A DNA stretch of 64,000 nucleotides from Aedes albopictus (taxonomy: Eukaryota; Arthropoda; Insecta; Diptera; Culicidae): assembly GCF_035046485.1 (NCBI RefSeq), contig NC_085137.1:15095346-15159345 (forward strand), in the 5' to 3' direction. Made by a program: the position numbers and the translations under genes. Every line of letters starts with the position of its first letter. Within the stretch, counting starts at the first letter, position 1. The notes under the pieces were generated by a model that worked only from the letters and a program-made list of their open reading frames with translations, made no database searches and was not told where the DNA came from. This document shows, piece after piece, positions 1 through 9,180 of this stretch.

Positions 1-1800
1 AGATTATATAAAGTCAATGCACAAATATGCTTGTTTGGGACCGTAATATGATTGGCATGACTTTATATGTTTCACCGTGTTGGAGGAATTCCTGAAGCAA
101 TTTTAGGAGGAATCTTTGGAGAAATTCCAGTAGGGGTCGCTGGAAAAAATCCTTGGAGGAATTTCTTGGAGAATTTCTGGATAAACTCCTGTAAGAATTT
201 CTAGGAGATTTCCTGGAAAAACCCCTGAAGGAACTCCTGCAGGAATTCTTGGAGGAATACCTGGAGGATATTCTTGAGGAATGCCTGTAGGATTAATTGA
301 AGGAATCTCCACAGGAACGCCTGAAGAAATCTCTATAGGAATTCCTAGAGGAATTTCTGGCGGAATTTCTAGAGGAATCTCTAGATGAATTCCAGGAAAT
401 ATTTTTAGAGAAATCACTGCGGGAATTTCCAAAGGAATCCCTGGAGGAATTCTTGAAGAAATTTCTAGATGAATCTCCTAATAAGTTCGTAGAGGAATAC
501 CCGGAATAACTCCTGAAGAAATCGCAGATGAAATTCTTGGAGAAATCCTGGAGGAATACTTAGGAGTGTTGGTGGAGGATTCCCTGTAGCAGTTCCGGCA
601 GAAATCCCTAGAGAAATTCCTGAAGATACTCCAGATCCAGAAGGAATTCCGTAAACAATTTCAAGAGGAATTCCTAAAAAACAATTCTTGGAGGAAGTAC
701 TGTATTAATTCCTGGAGTAGTTCCTTAAAGAATACAAGGAGAAATTCCTGATGGAATCCCAAGAAGAGTTCCTGGGAGAATTCTTGAAGGAATTTTTTAA
801 ATAAGTTGTTCCTGAAAGAATCACAGAGGGAATTCACGAGTGAAGTCCTGAAAAAGTTCTTGGAGGAATCCCTGGAGGAATCCCAGGAAGAATTCCTGAA
901 GAAATCGTGGTAAAACTCATTGAGGAATCCCTGTAGCAGTTCCTGTAGGAATCCCTGCAGGAGTACCTTAAGAAACCTTATGAGGAATCCCGGAAGCATT
1001 TCCAAGAGGCATTCCTAAGGAAAAGCCTAAACATTCCCTGGAGGAAGTACTGGATTAATTCCTGGAAAAGTTCCTGAAAGAATTCCAAGAAGAACTCCTG
1101 ACGGAATTCTAAAAAGAGTTCCTGTGGAATAATTAGAAGAATTTTTCAAATAATCCCTGGAGCTGTTCCTGAAAGAATCACAAAAGAATTTCCCGGTTGA
1201 ATCTCTGTGTGGTAATCTGATGTAACCTAGGATAAAACTATCGTTAAATGAAACGATATGTTTCATCTTTCAAGACGCTTTACGGTAAGCGTCTGTGTGA
1301 ACCAAATTTAGACCAATGATGAATTCCTGGAGTTTTTGGAGAAACCCTGAAGAAATCCTAAGAAGAGTTCGTGGAGGAACTCCTTGAAGAATCCCTGTAG
1401 CATTTCCTGAAGGAATCCCGGAGGAATTTTTGAAGAAAGCCAAGAAGCAATCCCGGAAGCAATACCAAAAGGAATTCGTAAGGGAATCTCTAAACATTTC
1501 CTGGAGGAAGTACTGAATTAATTCCTGGAGATGTTCCTGAAATAATTTCATTAGGAATTCTTAGAGGAGTTCCTGGGGGAATCCTTGGAGGAATTTTTAA
1601 AATAATCTCTGAAGTTGTTCCTGAAAGAATCACAGATAAAAAAAATCCCGGGTGAATCCCTGGAGGAACTGACACATCCATGTCTGCAATAATTTTTGGA
1701 TACGAATGCACTTTAAGTGTAAAGTGTCGTTAATAAAAATAATAATAATAATTTCTGGACTAATTATTGTAGGAATCATTGGATGGACTTCCAATAGAAT
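1..1800. repeat. Degenerate 12-bp satellite (GGAATTCCTRGA-like)
   Basis: The tract is made of loosely conserved units near GGAATTCCTGGA, clearest around 330-400. Because 12 is a multiple of three, reading frames across it stay open and give tetrapeptide repeats of the GIPP/EIPL kind, which are not genes. A higher-order pattern exists: the sequence GGAGGAAGTACTG-ATTAATTCC recurs near 690, 1042 and 1504. Two short non-satellite blocks (about 1200-1310 and 1660-1745) interrupt it. The same type of satellite fills most of 17790-26330. Confidence 0.85.
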
Positions 1801-1861
1801 GTTTTGAACAATTAGGAATTCCTGGATTAATTGTTAGATCAGTGGTTTCCAGGTCGTGCAC

Positions 1862-1945
1862 CGCGGTGTACTAGACGTCTACGTAGAGGAAGGGTTCTGG
1901 CCAAAATCTACGCTCCATACATATTTAGAAAATTCTGTATGGCAC
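1862..1945. repeat. Relic of a GTCCATAAA-type MITE
   Basis: The stretch with TCTACGTAGAGG, TCTGGCCAAAATCTACG and CCATACATATTTAGAAAATT resembles the interior of the MITE at 40448-40612 (GTCTACG, TCTGGTCAAAGTCTGC, CCATACAAATTTCGAAAATT). Its ends are no longer recognisable. It lies just outside the left end of the Transib-like element. Confidence 0.4.
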
Positions 1946-1990
1946 AAATTTCCCAAATGGAGGAGAACGTGTCTCTGGAGCTGACCCACT

Positions 1991-2780
1991 CACAGTGGGA
2001 AAAAATGAACCCGAAACACGACTAAATTCATTTTCTCAGCTGGGTAACGGGTTCTGCCAACGGCTGAGACCATTTTCGCTTGGAAAAAGTGTGCTGAATC
2101 GATTGGTGGGGGTCTCGTTGACCGGAGGCCTCACCCTGGCCAGCTAGAGGGCCGGAATCAATCCGAGTTCCTTACGGAAAGCAAAATCATTGTCATCCAA
2201 TAATACTTTCGCACCCGATATTTATTCTGGAGCCGCAAATCAGAAGTCAACCGCACTCCGGATAATATCAGTTGCATGTTATGGTCCAATTGTGGTTCCG
2301 GAACAATCCGGGACAACCCGGAACATTAGGGTGGGGCTAATTTAAAAAAAAATCTCTGGGATATGATATTGATATTTATTCTGAAGCCGCAAATCAAGAG
2401 TTAATCGCATTCCGGATAATATCGGTTGTCTATTTGGTTGCTGTGGTCCATTTGTGGTTCCGGAACAACCCGGAACATCCGTGTAAGCGGGTATACAGAA
2501 GACTTACCCCAATTAACATTTACACTTGCATTTACATTACATTCACATTCAAATTGAAAGTATGAAAAGTGAATCTGCATAGATATATTTATAGTATTGA
2601 AGTAGTATAAGATCGCTCTGGCCGGTTAGAACTGGCCAGTGCTAATTCCGAGTTCTTCTGAATACATATACTTTGAATATCTGAGTTATGCCGCAACTTA
2701 ATAAATAATACAAAATTCACAAACAAAACCATGCAGGTTGACCAAATTATATTTGTGGCCACTTAGTCCGGCCCAATCCG
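1991..2780 (+). repeat. Left terminal inverted repeat of the Transib-like element (unique part)
   Basis: It begins CACAGTGGGAAAAAATGAAC and pairs with 9181-9975 in inverted orientation with only scattered mismatches (for example TATACAGAAG at about 2494 against TATACCGAAG in the right arm). Internally it holds an imperfect direct duplication built around TTCCGGAACAACCCGGAACA and TATTTATTCTG-AGCCGCAAATC (near 2220-2335 and 2370-2480), so the arm itself is made of subrepeats. Confidence 0.85.
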
Positions 2781-3420
2781 GAATGCTCCCGGATTCCCTC
2801 AGAGATGCTTCCAGAATTTTTCTATGGATCCTTGGATGCTTCCAGATTCCTTACAGGATGCTTCCATAATCCTTCTAGGATGCTTCCTGAATCCATCTGG
2901 GATACTTCAAAGTTGCTTCAAAGATGCTTCCACAATCCTTCTAAGTTGCTTCCAGAATCCTTCAGGAATACTTCCAAGTTCCTTCAGAAATGCTTCCAGA
3001 ATCCTTCGGATGTGCTTCCAGAATGCTTCTGGGATGCTCCCAAAATGTTTCTGGTTTGTTTCCAGAAACCTTCAGGAATACTTCCAAGTTCCTTCAGAAA
3101 TGCTTCAAGAATCTTTCAGTGATGCTTCCAGAATCCTTCGGGTGTGCTTCCAGAATGCTTCTAGGATGCTTCCAAAATGCTTCTGGGTTGCTTTCAGAAT
3201 TCTTTCAGGTATGCTTCCTGAATCCTTCTAGGATGCTTCCAAAATACTTCAGGGATGCTTTCAAAATTCTTTCTAGAATGCATTCTGAATTCGTTTTGTG
3301 TGCTTCCAGAATCCTTCTAGGATGCTTATAAATTCCTTCTGGGATGATTCCAGAACCCTTATGGGATACTCCCGGTTTCCTTCTAGGATGCTTCCAGAAT
3401 CTTTCTTGTGTGCTTCTAGC
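2781..3420 (+). repeat. 22-bp minisatellite on the inner side of the left arm
   Basis: Units resemble ATGCTTCCAGAATCCTTCTGGG and recur every 22 bp, with 11-bp half-units, for roughly 28 copies. The outer copies match the right arm (8690-9180) well; similarity falls off inward, and copy number differs between the arms. Translation gives spurious serine/proline/phenylalanine-rich frames on all phases because 22 is not a multiple of three. Confidence 0.85.
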
Positions 3421-3624
3421 TTTGGGAAGTGCTTTACATTTACGATTATTTATTTGTATTTTCACCGTAACTTTTTTATGTTGCTTTTCATATAAGTGGG
3501 CGAAAATGAAAGTATACACTATAACTTTACTGCGATCACAGTAAGCTGTCGCCATACCCATAGCATAAGTATATTTTATAGACAATCAGAATTTATCGCG
3601 CATTCAAGCAAAGCACACGTCATC

Positions 3625-3840
3625 ATGATATATAACGGAGATATTGTAAAAATCTATATTCATAATCGTTGTGAAGAAGATGTCTTGAATTTTCTGAAGA
3701 AGCATTTGAATATTACACTCAAGTTATTGAAACCCTTAGCAAAAAATTGGATTCGAAGCTTCAAGTACCATTTTTCGAAGCATGGATGCTGTAAGCGGTT
3801 TTTTGAGAAGGAATCAAAATGGATTGAAACGCCTTTCTCG
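3625..3840 (+). CDS. Transposase exon 1
   Basis: It encodes 72 residues starting MIYNGDIVKIYI, with a basic region containing LAKNWIRSFKYH and GCCKRFFEKE. It ends after TTCTCG at a GTAAGA donor in phase 0. No domain is recognised by eye. In-frame sequence continues upstream to 3496, so a non-ATG or spliced upstream start cannot be excluded. Confidence 0.6.
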
Positions 3841-3906
3841 GTAAGAAATTATTTCTAGTAAATGTATCAAATTCATATTACATTAGATTAAAATATTGAT
3901 AAATAG

Positions 3907-4348
3907 TCAGGTACTACGGGATCAAAGTCGTTCCATCTTGCTCATCGTGAAAGTGTTCCTAACCCCGCTGAGCACAATAACGACGTGGAAGGTATTTCAA
4001 TAGATAGCACACCTTTGACGCCTCTATCTACCGCAACCAAGTCTGGTCACCGCGGACGTAGGCGCCTGGTGTTTGAAAGCTTGTCTAAATCAACCAAAAA
4101 TAAACAGAGTCAAAAGTTAGCACGAGAGAACCCGCTTGAAAAACTGTTGCAGTCATCCGAAAAAGTAGCGCGTAAGCTGAAGAATCCACATACAGCGAAA
4201 ATGTTGAAATTATTGAGAACTGGTGGCGAGATCTGGGCGAAAAATGCATTGAATTCCATCGAACGCGCCGAAAAAAATCTAAAGCCGACTGCTGAATCAT
4301 CGTTGATGTTAAAAACACGACTTGGACTAAGCAAATCAAAATACCAAG
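3907..4348 (+). CDS. Transposase exon 2
   Basis: It is joined to exon 1 through a 66-bp intron ending AAATAG; a stop codon spanning 3904-3906 in this frame fixes the acceptor. The product includes GRRRLVFESLSKSTKNKQSQ, like the conserved arginine-rich block near the N terminus of Transib transposases, then a helical lysine-rich stretch and LGLSKSKYQ. The exon ends with ACCAAG before GTAAAG; the split glycine codon G|GT is completed exactly at 5093. Confidence 0.7.
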
Positions 4349-4715
4349 GTAAAGGCGTTTGTATGTAAGTATTAGGGCATAAAAGTTTCTAGAAACAATC
4401 CCTATTTCTGAAGCATTATTTCAGTCATGGTCTCTATGGAAGAGGATTATATTTATAATATTAGCATCACACAAACAACCACTAGCAACAATTAAATATA
4501 AGGATACCTCATTATTTTACCTTGAGTGTATAAAACTCATAAAAAAATTTAAATAACATTCCAAACTTTACAAAAAAAAACCATTGTGCATTGTACACTT
4601 TCATATTTGTTGTAATAGACTATCTCCGTCAGATCCAATCTCCATTTTTATATTTTCAAAAGTTAATATATAATATAAAATAATTAAAATTGGTGCACTA
4701 TAATGTTCATAAATA

Positions 4716-5000
4716 GGGACCAATATAGCCGAAGCAGTAAACGCGCAGTTTTTCAGCAAGACTATGCTGATGGTTCTTGGTTCGCTTGCCGGTTGCTCCT
4801 CGACCTTTTCGTAATGGAAATTTTCTTGACTGCCTTGGGCTTACAGTATCTTCGTACCTGCCACATATTATACGATCGCAATATGGTTGTTGGCATAGAA
4901 AGTTCTCAATCAATTACTGTGGAAGTGTTCATAGAACACTAAGCTGCGAAGCTGGTTCTCTCCTATTGAGGACGGTACGCCGAGGAGAAGAATAAGAATG
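4716..5000 (+). mobile_element. Feilai-type SINE in transposase intron 2
   Basis: A tRNA-like head (ATAGCCGAAGCAGTAAACGC as A-box region, TTGGTTCGCTTGCC as a worn B box) is followed by the body GGAAATTTTCTTGACTGCC and the tail block ACTGTGGAAGTGTTCATAGA, CACTAAGCTG, and a purine-rich end (GAGGAGAAGAATAAG). This matches the layout of the Feilai family of mosquito SINEs. No target duplication is obvious. It sits inside the 744-bp intron, so it would not by itself damage the transposase. Confidence 0.75.
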
Positions 5001-5092
5001 ATTACAAAAGTGTTGAATGCATGATTGTTTTTTAAGATAATGTAAAAATATAAACATTCGTCTTATGATATTGAATTTACTTTCTATTTAAG

Positions 5093-6141
5093 GTATTCGG
5101 AAATTCATAAAGCAAGAATTCGGCTTGAAGCTTCTCGTCCCGTGGGCTGTTATGATCGAATACAGAAAATCAATAATACCGCCCTTTTTAACTCCAAACT
5201 GGGAAAAAGGATACCTTTCGTGTACCGTTTCCGTTCGGGATTTGATTGAAAATGATGCTAGACGAATTACTGAACTAGCAGACACAAGATCAAAACTGGA
5301 TGCTATTTCAAATTCGTACGACGCACCAATAGTCATTGACTGTTTGATGAGGGTAGCGGGAGGTCCTGATTCAGCAACAGGTTTCTCCCAGTATAACCAG
5401 GAAAACATTCTTGGTAGTGATGAGAGCCTCCTGTCAGAAAATTATATGTGTCTGGAGCTGATAACAATGTCTGGGGACGAAATCTACCGGAATCCAAACC
5501 CGCAGTCGGACTTGTTTTGTCGCCCACGATCATTAAGCTGGACGAAAGAGACGGATGCCATCACACTGGAAATGTATAACAACTTTTTCGATGAAATCAA
5601 CGACATCAAAGACGATCCCGTCATAGTCAACGTAGATAATATTCGTCTTCGAATAACAGTAGAAGCAATTTATTCATTAATCGATGGAAAAGCTGCCAAT
5701 GCTATTGTGGGCAACAAAAATACACATGCTTGTCCGGTATGCATTGCAGGAGTAGATAGTGTAATAGGACCGTCATATTTTCACTCTCGCTTAAATAGCG
5801 CGGAATGGCTAATTCGTAATGCGGCAAAAAAGAACATCCCCAATAACCCAGCTTTGACAAATCCTGAAGTACGAGCGGAGCACAGAAAAATTTCGAATAA
5901 TCTGGAGGATCAGTTCAAAGCCCATGTAAATCGGCCAAAACCCGGAGGCAGTGGAAGTTCCAATAATGGGAATCTTGCACGCCTCATGCTCTCAGATCCT
6001 ACCGCATTTTCCAATATTCTTGGAATAAATGTAAAACTGGTGGAAAATTTGAGGCTGATCAGCAACCTGGCACTCTCATCCCGAAGACTTGATCCTGAAA
6101 AGGTCCAGCAGCTGTACGAGGAACTGGAGAAGAATATCATA
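5093..6141 (+). CDS. Transposase exon 3, catalytic core (RAG1-like)
   Basis: The exon begins GIRKFIKQEFGLKL and runs open for about 350 residues. In order: VSVRDLIENDARRI, the first catalytic aspartate in GPDSATGFSQYNQ (nt 5368), IYRNPNPQSDLFCRP, the second aspartate in SLIDGKAANAIV (nt 5683), the zinc-type CPVC (nt 5731-5742) and NNGNLARLML, which corresponds to the GN-AR block of RAG1. These motifs and their order follow the Transib/RAG1 core. The exon breaks at 6140-6141 where the MITE entered (TA duplicated). Immediately beyond the MITE the frame resumes at 6369. Read straight through, translation enters the MITE and stops at 6195. Confidence 0.85.
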
Positions 6142-6366
6142 GGGAATCGCGCTACTTGGGCGGTGGCTTCTATATTCGTCTGTTTTCCACTATAACTCAG
6201 TCAATCTTGAACCAATTGACACAATTCTTGGAATGCGGTGAGATAGGTATAGTATCTATCCGTGTACAAAATTTCAAGTCAATCGGTTCAAAATTGACCG
6301 AGTTACAGTGGAAAACAGACGAAAATAACAGACGAAGAAAACCACCGCCCAAGTAGCGCGATACCC
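6142..6366. mobile_element. 225-bp MITE in transposase exon 3, TA target duplication
   Basis: Its ends are GGGAATCGCGCTACTTGGGC and the complement of GGGTATCGCGCTACTTGGGC, one difference in the first 20. It is flanked by TA at 6140-6141 and 6367-6368. A second inner inverted match (TTTTCCACTATAACTCAGTC against GACCGAGTTACAGTGGAAAA) makes most of the element self-complementary. TA duplication suggests mobilisation by a Tc1/mariner-type transposase. Removing the element plus one TA restores the host frame. Confidence 0.9.
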
Positions 6367-6424
6367 TAGCGGAATTCACGTTCGTTAAAAAGCTTCCGCC
6401 CTGTTTGCATAAATACAAACACTT

Positions 6425-7685
6425 TTTTCCAAACTGTTTATTTATTTTGGCTCAATTGTCTAATATAAAACTCTACGGAGCCGACAACTGGTCAAATATT
6501 TAAATTTAAATATTCTACTGTCATACAAAAATTTACTAATAAAAAACTCGTCTTATGCACTTTTTCTTCGGTCGTGGTACTGAACTGGAATTGGAACCAC
6601 CACTCGAAGCAGCAAATTGAGCTCGCCGCTGAGCCGCCTGTGGGTTTGCTACTACTTCCTGTACACAGTTGGACGTTCCTTCCAATGCGTCACCTTTTTC
6701 TCCCGAAGTTGTTTCCTCTGTAGAGATTGTTTCTGCTCTGTCCTCTATCCCGCAAACGTCTAGCTGTATCCGATCCGTTTCTTCTTCTTCCTCCAAAACT
6801 TCAATGATCTCGTCCGGCAATGTTTCCTCCGAATGATTCTCCACCGGTGTTACTACGTTCCCAGATACAATTCCAGCATACGAAATTTGTTTCTGCTTCC
6901 CCATTTTGTTCTGCGCTTGTCGCTGAGGGCAGGCGTCCTTCCTGTGGCCTACCGCTTGACACGAAAAACATGTTTCCTTTAATCCATCGTAGTACACTCT
7001 TCCTTCCCGGTTGGCGACACCAATCGTCGATGGGATATTTATTTCGACATCCATATGCACCCCTCGCACTCCGGTAGATATGTGCCCAAGACCCGAGGAT
7101 GGCGGGAACTTTTCGCGGATAACGCGATGCACCTTTCCAAATGCTCCAAGAGCCACCGACAAACTTTCATCGGACAATTCCGGAGGTAGATCAAATATAC
7201 GGATGTACCGCACATTGGTACCCGCTATCGACATCTGTACTTCTATGGACTTCCCACTTGCGTAAACAAATTGTAGCGGTTCCGCGTTCTTCCGAAGAGA
7301 TTCTTCCATAGCTTCACGGGATGCGAATTTCACAAAAAGCGAACGGTCATGAGCTGTTTTATATACTGTTTCTATCAGCATTACATCTGTGTCTAACCGC
7401 TTCATGAAGCTCGCGACTTCCATCCAAGACGGCCGTGGACTGCCCGGCGGAAATCGGAACTGAACGGTATTAACAAACAGTTCGCTCATATTGATAACGT
7501 TGACTTGGTGCTATTTCTGCAGCACAGAATGCACAACCAGCGGACAATAGAGTGATGGATCGACAAAAGAGTACAAGCGCGCGTGATTCGATTCGATTGT
7601 ATCGAAGCAAAAGCAAAAGCAAAAAAACACTACCTGACCGAGTAGTACAGTCCGTCTGCATCCGACGACAGCAGCGGCAAAACTC
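6425..7685 (-). mobile_element. ORF1-only non-LTR retroelement in transposase exon 3
   Basis: It is flanked by a perfect 14-bp target duplication AAATACAAACACTT (6411-6424 and 7686-7699). Reading on the minus strand, about 195 bp of 5' leader precede a 317-codon ORF1, then about 110 bp of 3' region ending in a short A run (6425-6428, Ts on the plus strand). No endonuclease or reverse transcriptase follows. Total length is 1261 bp. A damaged relative at 44118-44820 also ends shortly after ORF1, which suggests a short non-autonomous family, not a chance truncation. Confidence 0.85.
6536..7489 (-). CDS. Retroelement ORF1 protein with CCHC zinc knuckle
   Basis: A 317-residue intact frame. Residues 1-165 contain two stretches that look like RNA-recognition folds (SLFVKFASREAMEESL near 50-65; YIRIFDLPPELSDESL near 95-110). 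A zinc knuckle CFSCQAVGHRKDAC (C-x2-C-x4-H-x4-C) lies at residues 174-187. An acidic region (EIIEVLEEEEETD) and a serine-rich basic tail follow. This is the layout of nucleic-acid-binding ORF1 (gag-like) proteins of insect non-LTR retrotransposons, which package element RNA. The ATG at 7487-7489 is the first in frame. The frame is uninterrupted, consistent with recent insertion. Confidence 0.85.
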   Translation of the reverse strand: MSELFVNTVQFRFPPGSPRPSWMEVASFMKRLDTDVMLIETVYKTAHDRSLFVKFASREAMEESLRKNAEPLQFVYASGKSIEVQMSIAGTNVRYIRIFDLPPELSDESLSVALGAFGKVHRVIREKFPPSSGLGHISTGVRGVHMDVEINIPSTIGVANREGRVYYDGLKETCFSCQAVGHRKDACPQRQAQNKMGKQKQISYAGIVSGNVVTPVENHSEETLPDEIIEVLEEEEETDRIQLDVCGIEDRAETISTEETTSGEKGDALEGTSNCVQEVVANPQAAQRRAQFAASSGGSNSSSVPRPKKKCIRRVFY

Positions 7686-7777
7686 AAATACAAACACTTG
7701 CCGGAGTACATCACCAAATTGGTAAGTGGAATGATTTCTTATAATAAACAGAATTAAATACTTGTTTTTTACTCAAG

Positions 7778-8134
7778 CCTTACACTATGAACTTTGTCGA
7801 CGAACAAGCAGGGGAACGCATGCACAAACGACATAAATTTTCTAGGCCCAATTTAGCACGGAAAACATCTCCCGAGGATAATCTGTATGATGTAATGGTA
7901 ACAGCTTTGGCGTGGTCTGATGTAAAAATGTCGTACATCGCCCAAAGAAAAGAACCTAAAGACAACCGCGGGAAAGACGATCACTCTAAGGAATTGGCTA
8001 AATATTACATGGAAGAAGATTTGAGTGCCGATTCCATGGCTTCGGAAATGGCTGCCAACACTGACGACGAGAGCACAGACGGAGCTGATGTTGAAATGTC
8101 CTCTGAAGAAAGTCCTTGCTCAGATGGAGAATGA
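7778..8134 (+). CDS. Transposase exon 4, C-terminal acidic catalytic block
   Basis: It encodes about 118 residues after a 56-bp intron (7722-7777). The start PYTMNFVDEQAGERMHKRHK aligns in spacing with the C-terminal block of Transib and RAG1 that carries the catalytic glutamate (here nt 7814-7816), followed by RPNLARKTS and ALAWSDVKMS. The last ~45 residues form an acidic serine-rich tail (DDESTDGADVEMSSEES), which I do not know as a standard part of the family. The stop is at 8132-8134; a long T tract follows at 8226-8239. Confidence 0.8.
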   Translation, partial: PYTMNFVDEQAGERMHKRHKFSRPNLARKTSPEDNLYDVMVTALAWSDVKMSYIAQRKEPKDNRGKDDHSKELAKYYMEEDLSADSMASEMAANTDDESTDGADVEMSSEESPCSDGE

Positions 8135-8689
8135 CATGCACCATTTTTGTCATTATGTTTAGATATCATTTCTGTTATTTGTTCTTTTTTACTTTTTTCA
8201 TTGTTTCTTGTTATTTGTTATTGTTTTTTTTTTTTTTTGATCACTGTACTAGTTTATTTTCGTTTATTATTTACAAATGTTTACCTATCAAGTAAGGAAC
8301 TTGATCGTTTATCGTTACTAAAACCAGAATTTGTTGTTTGTTTCCAAAATAATTATAAATAAGATAAATTACCTAAATATATGGAAAACAAATTTCTTGA
8401 ATTGTTTGAAAGAAAACTAGACACATAGACAGTGCTGAAGCCTTATTGCATGCAGATTAACAGTGTATTTAGAGCAATCATTAGCATTTTTTTTTATTTT
8501 TTTAACTGTGCTTACGGAATAGTCTAAGGGAACTTAACAGTTTATCTACTTGAAAAAATGTATGAAAAAATGACGCAGAAGAGTTTGGAAGTTTATATAT
8601 TATAAGAGATTTTGAAAAGAACATAAAAAAGATCCAGCAAGAATTTAAGGAGAATACCAGGAATATAAGGAATATTGCATCAACCCAGA

Positions 8690-9180
8690 AGCATTCTAGA
8701 AGCACACAAGAAAGATTCTGGAAGCAACCCAGAAGGATTCTGGAAGCATCCCTGAAGGAATCCGGGAGTTCTGGAATATCCAAGAAGGAATTTGTAAGCA
8801 TTCTAGAAGGATTCTGGAAGCATACAAAAAAATCTGGATGCATTCCAGAAGGAATTCTGACAACATCCCTGAAGCATTTTGGAAGCATCCTACAAGGATT
8901 CAGGAAGAATATCTGAAAGATTCCGGATGCAACCAAGAAGGATTCCGGGTGTATCGCAGAAGGATTCAGGAAGCATCCTAGAAGGAACTTGGAAGGATTC
9001 CTGAAGGATTCTGGAAGCAACTTAGAAGGATTGTGGAAGCATCTTTGAAGCAACTTTGAAGTATCCCAGATGGATTCAGGAAGCATCCTAGAAGGATTAT
9101 GGAAGCATCCTGTAAGGAATCTGGAAGCATCCAAGGATCCATAGAAAAATTCTGGAAGCATCTCTGAGGGAATCCGGGAG
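8690..9180 (-). repeat. 22-bp minisatellite on the inner side of the right arm
   Basis: Inverted counterpart of 2781-3420, about 22 units of the form GGATTCTGGAAGCATCC on the plus strand. Translated on the minus strand its outer part repeats the same peptide as the left arm before the two diverge. Confidence 0.85.

Larger units (their letters stand above)
3625..8134 (+). pseudogene. Transib/RAG1-like transposase gene, four exons, disrupted by two insertions
   Basis: This would be the DDE recombinase that cuts at the CACAGTG ends. Predicted exons are 3625-3840, 3907-4348, 5093-6424 (less the MITE) plus 7700-7721, and 7778-8134. The junctions GTAAGA..TAG, GTAAAG..AAG and GTAAGT..AAG keep phase throughout. 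Ignoring the MITE with one TA copy and the retroelement with one 14-bp duplicate, the frame is 714 codons including the stop, near the usual size of the family. The start is the first in-frame ATG (3625); the frame is open upstream to 3496 but without ATG. Family hallmarks visible: GLSKSKYQ near the exon 2/3 junction, D in GPDSATGF (codon 5368), D in SLIDGKAANA (codon 5683), CPVC (5731-5742), GNLAR, an HK-rich zinc-ligand-like stretch just before the retroelement, and E in QAGERMHK (codon 7814). It cannot encode a full protein as it stands. Confidence 0.85.

Noticed and set aside
1991..2030. A full recombination signal (heptamer, 12 or 23 spacer, nonamer) at the Transib end
   Set aside because: Only the heptamer is exact. 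The best nonamer positions match 5-6 of 9 bases, which is weak in A-rich sequence.
2805..3331. Overlapping frames of 105-135 residues rich in Phe/Ser/Pro, repeated at 8502-9161
   Set aside because: Translation of the 22-bp minisatellite in the Transib arms; open in several phases at once.
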